This document shows, piece by piece, positions 57,220 to 64,000 of a stretch of DNA of 64,000 nt (position 1 is its first letter; every line of letters begins with the position of its first letter). Made by a program: the position numbers and the translations under genes. The stretch comes from Laccaria trichodermophora (lineage: Eukaryota; Basidiomycota; Agaricomycetes; Agaricales; Hydnangiaceae): NCBI GenBank assembly GCA_018417955.1, contig JACTVC010000010.1, positions 384,763 through 448,762 on the forward strand, read 5' to 3'. Under the pieces are notes generated by a model that was not told the origin of the DNA, searched no databases, and was given only the letters and a program-made list of their open reading frames with translations.

Positions 57220-59462
57220 TTAAAGGTCGGGTAACTCTCGTTGTATCAAACGAGTCCAGGTGCTCTCCTTCCACCAATCATTCATATGGTCGATGCGCTC
57301 CCACAGCGTCTCCTCATCAACACCATATATTTCATACCTCCCACCATCTAATGGCCGACCTTCGCGTTTCGCCACATCTAAAGCAGCTTTATTTTCTCCT
57401 CTGCAACTTGGTAAGTACGACGCAAGACAAAAATAGTCAGAGATGCATACTTGAGGAGCTCAAGCAACTCCCTTTTCTCTGGAAAGAATAAGCGTGGTTC
57501 GAGGACACCAAGTATCCCTAGGGATGCTCGGTATAAAAACGAATCCCCTTCAAGAAGCAGGACATCCCAAACCCTGGCACAGGCTTCAAACGGCAGGTGA
57601 TCGAGGAACAGGGGGATTAACCAATCCGGAAGGTAGGAGGCAGGCGAGATTTGGTGCTGTTTGAAGTTGAAATAAACTTACAAAATTCAGATGAGAGAAA
57701 AAGCTGAGAGGGAGAGCCAGCTCACTTTTCGGCATGCCATCAGCTAGAAGTGTGTCGAAAATCCTTCAAAGACAATGCCTAATTAATTCTCTAAAGCATG
57801 CGCAGAAACTACCGCCTTCACCTGTAGTATGCTTCGACCTGTTAAATTGAAAACTCTAGAACCACAACAGCTTCATTGAGCGAATAATTACGTACATCTT
57901 CTTTAGCTCTGTCTCCTCCAAAAAAACTCCGCATACAATGTCTTTCAAGCAAATTTCGCATGACGATGAAGGCTTGCTGATTTGGCAGATTGATCAACAT
58001 CATTGCAGCGATCTTGGCGGCCCCAAACGTATATCCCAACCCTTCATCACTTCGAGACACCACCCAGGCGCATAGCATATCCTTCAAATCTCCGTAGAGT
58101 GGGCCTGATTCTGGATGAAATATGTGCAATGCGGGAAGGGTGGTAGAGATATCGCGTTCAATCAAGTCTAGGGTTGTTTGCGGAAAAACACCAGAGGCAA
58201 GGGCACGTTTAGCACGAGATAAACAGGTACGGTAGTGATCTGGACAATATGTTTGGTCAGTTGCTTGTCGAGTACTGGAATCCCGTGAAAATTGCGTATT
58301 GGGCTAGATCATGGATCAAATATCTACCTTTGTTCAGTGCCAATGGGTTGCCGACAGCCTTCTCCCACATTGAGGCGCGAAGTTTTGTGGGTATTCCGCG
58401 CCACCAAAGTTTTCTAAGAGAGGGTTTTTTGAAAACAACTCGCCAATCAGGGATCACCTCAGTTTCCCAAATGTGAAGGGATTCATCTATAGCTTTTTCT
58501 CGCAACAGGCGACGCTCTTGCAAAGCCTTCCTACGCTTCTCCGCTATCGTGGTATCACGTCATGAGAAGAAAATAAGGGCAAAACAGTGTATCCTACCCG
58601 CTGTACGGCTCAGCTTCATCATATGTTGCCAATCAGCCATATGCTTGTCGTCCTCTTGACGAGGCTTTGGAGGGAGGAATGATGGGCGTGTTTTGCTCCT
58701 CACTTTTTCCAGAGCGGAAGGGCCCGCAGAACGGTTACGCCGATGACCTTGTGGTTTCTCAGTCAAGGGTGCACTTGGCCCAGGAGGATCTGAAGGTAAG
58801 GTAGAAACGATAACAGACTGAGGAGTGGAAAGGGAATGCGATGCAGGCTCCGCTATCAAAGGTAGACTTTTGGCGGTTTGCGTCACTAGAATCGGTGGAG
58901 CGGAAATATCTGACATGGTGTTAGACGGAGGGTCTTCAATAGGCTGAGACAAGCCTGATGTCGAGTGAACTCGGCGTGGTGGCGGCTCAGAGGCGTTGAC
59001 GACGACGTTGGGGTGCGGGTGATCATTGATATAGGCTATCAGATGTTCTCCTGGAGATTCATACTCCTGAGCTGGCGTCGAAAGGGATATCTGGGAAAAG
59101 TAGGATGATAAAGCAGATCCCACCATTGGGGACTCCGGTGCTATCTGAGGATCGGAATTAATGTCCAGGGTGGAGACAGAAGTATTGGAGTCGTCAAAAA
59201 AGCCACCAGTGGATGCAGTATTTTCGATTTCCTCCCAAGAGTCGTCTTCTACGGGCATACTCCTTGCAAACTCCTCTCGGATGGCATCAGGAGAGAAAAT
59301 GTACGGAACGTCGGTGTCGTCGGAGTCATTGAAGGCATCATCGAAATCGAAAGATGAAACGTGATGGATGGGGACTGATACAGGAATGTTGGCGAGGGTG
59401 TCCATCGCACGCGACGCCAGAGGGGGAACTACCTGCGACTTGGAGGTGCCATGATCTGACAT
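57220..59462 (-). CDS. TBC-domain Rab GTPase-activating protein
   Basis: Starts at 59462 (MSDHGTSKSQVVPPLASRAM). The N-terminal about 260 residues are acidic and Ser/Pro-rich. A basic segment (KVRSKTRPSFLPPKPRQEDD) leads to the TBC domain: IWETEVIPDWRVVFKKPSLR, KLWWRGIPTKLRASMWEKAV, SLIERDISTT-like LDLIERDISTTLPALHIFHP, GYTFGAAKIAAMMLINLPNQ, then C-terminal exons with IYFNFKQHQISPASYLPDWL, FEACARVWDVLLLEGDSFLY and GVLEPRLFFPEKRELLELL. It ends QRELPDL at the TAA 57220-57222. The IERDIxxT Asp and a GIP (R in WRGIP) are typical; the catalytic Arg and Gln fingers could not be checked fully. About seven introns. It shares a 67-bp start-to-start interval with GCP4. Confidence 0.85.
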
Positions 59463-59529
59463 GCGGTGTGACAATGACAATGACCCAGACCGTGACGTGA
59501 TAGACGCGCTCCCATGATTTGCTCATGAA
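59463..59529. promoter_or_regulatory. Compact bidirectional promoter between TBC gene and GCP4
   Basis: Only 67 bp separate the two divergent start codons. A doubled GACAATGA/TGACCC stretch is visible, but no TATA box. Both 5' untranslated regions must either be extremely short or overlap the other gene. Confidence 0.5.
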
Positions 59530-61813
59530 ATGATAGCAGAAATTCTCCTCGTTCTTGCGGGACATTCATCGTCTCTATTCACCAAGGATTCTTCCCTCAA
59601 TCCAGCTCTTGCTCCCCTTCTACATCCAGGCGAACAACAGTGTCTAGAATCACTCGGCCTCATTGCATTTCGGTACCGCAAAATCAAGGTCTCTTGCAGC
59701 ACTCTTTCGCGCTCGTCATCGCGCTATATATGTGCTCTTTGTGCGACTCTGAGCCATATTCTGAAAGAAGAATACGAATCTTTAGTTATTGAGACAGAGG
59801 CAAAGATCCTAAGGCGCGATTCTGCGCTTGTTGGAAGTGGTGCGTTTGTGCCATTGTCATCTGTACGTGCGATCTTTTCAGAATGGGATGCCCCACTCGC
59901 CGCCCTTTCCACGCTCATGGATGAGTTGGAATCAGAGAAACAATGGAAACCCGGACCATTGATTGATATGTTATTGGCTCGCTCAAGGACGGGCGTCTAC
60001 CGCATTGCGGATATTATCTCGCGAATATCGATCACCGTTCAAGGTGTATGGCGAACCCAATTGACGGCGTTCATCGTCCACGGGTCTTTATCACCAACGG
60101 ATCCTCTGGCATCTGAGGACTATATACTCAAGGAAGGGCACATTCCTTCTTGCGTTTCAACCCAGACCCGGGACTCCATTGCATATGTGGGTCGAGCCAT
60201 CGGAACCATCAATGCTGTGAGGTGGCAGAAGCAACTCCCAAGGGATATAGCTTCTGAGCATACTATGATGTTAGACTCCGTACTGCCAGAAGACCAGCAT
60301 GCATTCGACCTTGTAATCTCGCAGATAAGAACGAACGTCGGCGAGTGGCTTTGGCTCAATGTTCTGACCCGCAATGATATTGAAGGCGCTCTCGACTCAT
60401 TGTATGCTTTCTTGCGCGTCAACTTTGTGCTACATAGCTTACGAATTTTGTAGAGGAAATTACTTCCTTCTTCGGAACGGGGAGTTTAGTCTTTCCTTGA
60501 TTCGTGAAATCGAACGCCTCAAGACTTCGCGTTTGGCAACACGCGCGGGATCGACATCCATGATTCGCGAGCAGGATCTCAATTTAGCTCTCCTTCGCGC
60601 TTCCCTTGGAACGACGGCCCAGCATGACCCATATCTAGCTCGCTTGCGTTTCTCCCTTCCTTCCGGACCTCTTCGACCTCTGCTGCCGTCTTTGAGCAGC
60701 CCGAGAGGACAATCCTCGTTACCATCGACTCACGGAGGGCCGTCCAGCACATCACCCTTCAATTCTCACCTTCTTGGCACGTCATTGTCATTGTGCTACA
60801 CCATTTCTTGGCCTTTGGATTTATTTCTTGACCGCGCAGACCTCTCAGCTTACGCGACGCTTTTCGCCTTTCTTTCTGCACTACGCAAGACACATGCGCG
60901 GGTACACACCTGTTGGACTTCCCTTTCTAATGCGCAACGCGCACGTCGACGGTGGACTGGCCTTGGCGAAGGTGGAACCACAGAAGATTCAGATTTTCGA
61001 AAACGACTATTAAGGTGTGGATGGGGAATTGTAAGGGACATGGGGTGGTTTTTAGACACGCTCTTCGGATATGTGATGATGGATGTCGTGGATGTGGAAT
61101 TCAGAAAACTAAAGGATCGGGTGGGCAAAGAAGGAAACGGTTCCTCTGCCCGAGCTGAGAGCAATGTCGCCTCGCAATGCCATGCTGACACGCAGAATGC
61201 CTCCATCCCATCCGGTACTTCTTCTCATTTGGATTTTACCTCCCTTCGAACCATCCATACTGGCTACCTCGACCGCCTGCTGAATGGCTGTCTTCTGACC
61301 AACCCCTCACTCACCGCCATCCTCCAACCGATCTTGGATGTTTGTGAGCGATTCGTAGCTCAAGTTGAGAGGTGGGGTGGTGATGTGCTACCAGCACTGT
61401 TATTTGAGGGTAGTCTGAAAGAGGGCGACGAACAAGTTGGTGCGATGGTCAAAGAACGCTGGCTTGTTGTAGCTGAAATTGATCAGGTTCGTTCGGTATA
61501 TTCGCTAAAGAAAGTACTGATTTTGTCTGCATAGACATTGCGTGATCTACTAGAAACTTTCTACGAGCAGCTGACAGCATCTACGTCACAGCAGCCTTTC
61601 TCAACTGGGATGGACACATCCAAGTCGATGTTTCTGCCAGGTGCCAATCAAACAACAGCGAATATGTCGAGAAATGCCAAAGGAGTTGAGGGGACAGACG
61701 ACAGTCGAAGGCACGTTGAACGATTACTGCTTCGACTTGATTTCAACGGGGGATTGTCGAAAACAAGGAGGAAGATATCGGGAGGGATCTTAGCCGAGGG
61801 TGGACTTGACTAG
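59530..61813 (+). CDS. GCP4: Gamma-tubulin complex component 4 (GCP4-like, Spc97/Spc98 family)
   Basis: Gamma-tubulin ring complex subunit acting at the spindle pole body. It starts MIAEILLVLAGHSSSLFTKD (59530). N-terminal GRIP1 region: LVIETEAKILRRDSALVGSG, PLIDMLLARSRTGVYRIADI, WRTQLTAFIVHGSLSPTDPL. After the intron at about 60403-60455 come YFLLRNGEFSLSLIREIERL and the GRIP2 region: LSLCYTISWPLDLFLDRADL, YATLFAFLSALRKTHARVHT, then LDFTSLRTIHTGYLDRLLNG, ILQPILDVCERFVAQVERWG. The last exon, after an intron at about 61487-61535, ends HVERLLLRLDFNGGLSKTRR and GILAEGGLD. Length of about 740 residues and the short N-terminus favour GCP4 over GCP2/3/5/6. Confidence 0.87.
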
Positions 61814-62067
61814 TGAAAAATGAATTTTATTTATTTATTCAAATAATTGCCAACGGATGTCCGCCTTGAACCGTTCACGAGGATGAATGTCCGGATGGCC
61901 TTCGGGTTGGCTAGGCAGTACAGACTGAGCCAGGTGATGCACATAAATATTCATTGCACGTAATCCTGATTGCAAACCAGTTGCAAGCCCTCGCCCAGCC
62001 GATGACTTTTGTTCCAAACACGGTACACCGTCTTTCCCAACAAATCCGCTTTCTTTCTTCATCCACC

Positions 62068-63277
62068 ATGTCCTCAGGTTCGTCCCCACCCATCCATCCA
62101 CCCGCGCATATACTCACTCACCTTCCTTTCCTTCAGTGTACACCCCGCGTCTCATCGGCGCTGCCAACACTCTCGGTAATCATCCAGTCTATCCTCATCC
62201 TCCCGTCATCTCATCGTTTTATCAGATCATCGCGTTTATATCGAGCAAAATGGCTCTGTCATTTCCCCCTTCCATGACATCCCTCTCTTCGCAGATCAGA
62301 ACAATGGTATCTTCAACATGATCGTAGAGGTTCCTCGCTGGACCAACGCCAAGATGGAGATTTCCACTGAAGAACCTTTTAATCCTATCAAGCAAGATAT
62401 CAAGAAGGGAAGGCTGCGCTACGTCCGAAATTGCTTTCCCCACCACGGCTACATCTGGAACTACGGCGCCTTCCCTCAGGTACGTGCCCGCTTTGCCGCG
62501 ATCGTTTTGATCTCATCGCAATGTGTGGTAGACTTGGGAAGATCCCTCCCAGTCTCATGCTGAAACCAAGGCCAAGGGTGACAACGACCCTCTTGATGTC
62601 TGTGAAATCGGTGAACAAGTTGGTTACGTCGGACAAGTTAAGCAGGTCAAGGTTCTTGGCATTATGGCTCTTCTCGACGAAGGCGAGACGGACTGGAAAG
62701 TTATCGTGGTTGACGTTCAAGACCCTTTGGCTTCAAAATTGAATGACATCGAGGATGTTGAAAGGCACCTACCAGGTCTCATCCGTGCAACCAATGAATG
62801 GTTCAGGTTTGATATATATCCTCTGTCTGGTGCCGACAACCCATCAACTTTTTTCCCCCTCTAGGATTTACAAGATTCCCGATGGCAAGCCGGAAAACAC
62901 CTTCGCTTTTTCTGGAGAAGCCAAAAACAAGAAATATGCAACCGAGATCATTCACGAGTGTCACGAAGCTTGGCGTCGTCTTATCACTGGGGAAACTCCC
63001 GCGAAAACCGCGACATATGATCTCTCCATGTTTGTCACGCTCATTTCATTTATTAATTTGGCGTTAATACGCCCTTAGTCGTAACATCACAATCCAAAAC
63101 TCTCCTGGCTTCGTTAGGAGGGACGATCCTCAATACACCAACATCCCCCAAGATTCGAGGAAGCCTCCGAGTCCCATCGATCCCTCTGGTAAGTTTTGTT
63201 TTTCTGCTACTCGACAGCCTACTAACAATTCCTTTGCAGTCTCGAAATGGTTCTATATTTCCTCTGCACAAGTCTAG
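62068..63277 (+). CDS. IPP1: Inorganic pyrophosphatase
   Basis: Soluble Mg-dependent pyrophosphatase, essential for driving biosynthetic reactions. It starts at 62068 with ATGTCCTCAG (exon 1, 10 nt), spliced to [13 protein letters not shown], then [20 protein letters not shown] and [53 protein letters not shown], spliced to [20 protein letters not shown]. The signature [11 protein letters not shown] with its metal-binding Asp residues is intact, as are [20 protein letters not shown] and [20 protein letters not shown]. An intron at about 63030 with a GTTTGT donor joins ATYDLS to [20 protein letters not shown]; the C-terminus is [13 protein letters not shown]. Length is about 290 residues, as in yeast Ipp1. 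Convergent with POM152. Confidence 0.94.
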
Positions 63278-63422
63278 AGATTGGATCGAAGAGCAGTAAC
63301 AAAGAAGTATTCAATAACAAAGTGTTTCGATTATAGATTAGATGTCAAACAGCTGGTGATTTTTGGTGTAGCCCCTACGAATGGATAGCAAGACGACGTT
63401 GTGGTATAAATACAGATAAGGG

Positions 63423-64000
63423 TCAGTGCCGTTGCCTTTCAACACTCGAATCAGGTTGCGCAGGCGGATATCGACAGTAACGATCCGAAATGGAGGTCAC
63501 AGTCCATGTTCCTGATGTTTAATGGTTATCCTGCACTCAATACACAAAAGATTGGGATCTACGCACCCTCTAGAGCCGAAAATATTGAGTACTCATTTGT
63601 AAGAACACGAGAGACAGTATGAGTTTCAAGGACCTTCCCAGGTTTTCCGCCTTTCTTTGGGCTTGGTTCCGATCGTTGGTAAGTAAATGTGAAAGGGGGT
63701 TCTCCGATTAGCGTAAATACTATCTCGGCTTGGTCGCCTACGAGAGATGAATAACAAGTACTGCCAATCACTGAGCAACGTACCTTCATGTATATCCTGG
63801 AATACCCTCTTTCCATGGCCAACTTGAGCTGATGGAAGAGGATGCACAACAAATCTCAAATCCGTAACCACAGCTTTGCACATCTTTTGCTGATGTGCAA
63901 TATGTGTAACCGTGAATTCACCTGGCTGCTGTTGGAGGAGGGAGAAAGGAGAAACTTTTGCCTCTTGCGTGTAAGATTTCCCATTGATTCGGTACCTTGA
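63423..64000 (-). CDS. POM152: Nucleoporin POM152, C-terminal part (5' end beyond the window)
   Basis: 3' portion of the membrane-ring nucleoporin, whose luminal immunoglobulin-like repeats encircle the nuclear pore. Visible exons encode PFSLLQQQPGEFTVTHIAHQ, MCKAVVTDLRFVVHPLPSAQ, VGHGKRVFQDIHE, GDQAEIVFTLIGEPPFTFTY, GKVLETHTVSRVLTNEYSIF and SALEG joined to TWTVTSISDRYCRYPPAQPD. The stop is TGA at 63423-63425. The repeated ETHTV..YSIFSALEGTWTV..DRYCRYP pattern is the family's repeat signature. The start codon and most of the protein lie beyond position 64000. The end is convergent with IPP1, 145 bp away. Confidence 0.9.

Noticed and set aside
1..64000. CRISPR arrays, bacterial operons, tRNA or rRNA genes
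   Set aside because: No regularly spaced identical repeats, no cloverleaf with conserved TTC-loop and A/B boxes recognised, no rRNA-like sequence; spliceosomal introns throughout.

Overview
The window is nuclear DNA of a filamentous basidiomycete, most likely an agaricomycete (mushroom-forming fungus). The evidence is about 27 protein genes packed on both strands in 64 kb, many phase-consistent introns of about 50-60 nt with GT..AG ends, open frames without bacterial ribosome-binding sites, and eukaryote-specific products (Sec61 gamma, RSC9, POM152, gamma-tubulin complex component 4, RNase P/MRP Pop3, VTA1, RRP1). I resolved introns by eye from reading frame and family conservation. Where exon coordinates are given they keep the frame; where not, only the gene limits should be trusted.

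Layout. 0-10.8 kb: a 7-transmembrane receptor-like protein, SSS1 (Sec61 gamma), a mitochondrial PPR protein, GCV2 (glycine decarboxylase P-protein) and RSC9 (chromatin remodeller). 10.8-12.2 kb: a repeat-rich gap with a terminal-inverted-repeat element and a long imperfect hairpin. 12.2-23.1 kb: RRP1, 5-hydroxyisourate hydrolase, UBC12, a 2-oxoglutarate/Fe(II) oxygenase, ABZ1 (aminodeoxychorismate synthase) and TTI1. 23.2-32.8 kb: DCD1 (dCMP deaminase) with a 1.27-kb inverted-repeat element abutting its start codon, POP3, an arrestin-like protein, VTA1 and an unrecognised protein. 34.2-45.8 kb: GNL1-type GTPase, a TA-flanked MITE, a SAM methyltransferase closely followed by the WDR75/Nan1 homologue, an F-box protein and a small unknown ORF. 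46-54.5 kb: a PB1-domain protein, ketopantoate reductase, and a divergent pair made of an O-fucosyltransferase-like type II membrane protein and a GDP-fucose-transporter-like protein. 55-64 kb: a CoA-dependent acyltransferase with a degenerate duplicate of its 3' end, a TBC Rab-GAP, GCP4, inorganic pyrophosphatase, and the 3' part of POM152, which runs out of the window.

Most of the genes are conserved housekeeping genes. Ribosome biogenesis and RNA processing recur (RRP1, Nan1/WDR75, POP3, possibly GNL1), and several products touch folate, one-carbon or dTMP metabolism (GCV2, ABZ1, DCD1). Divergent promoters are common and short: 67 bp for TBC/GCP4, 106 bp for SSS1/PPR, 109 bp for POP3/arrestin and 150 bp for RRP1/HIU hydrolase. 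The signals most worth following are the mobile-element insertion at the DCD1 start codon, the putative fucosylation gene pair, the three inverted-repeat elements, and the intron features (a 7-nt initiator exon, tiny exons in SSS1, stop-free 3n introns, recurrent GTTTGT donor sites). I saw no rRNA, tRNA, CRISPR array or virus-derived gene.
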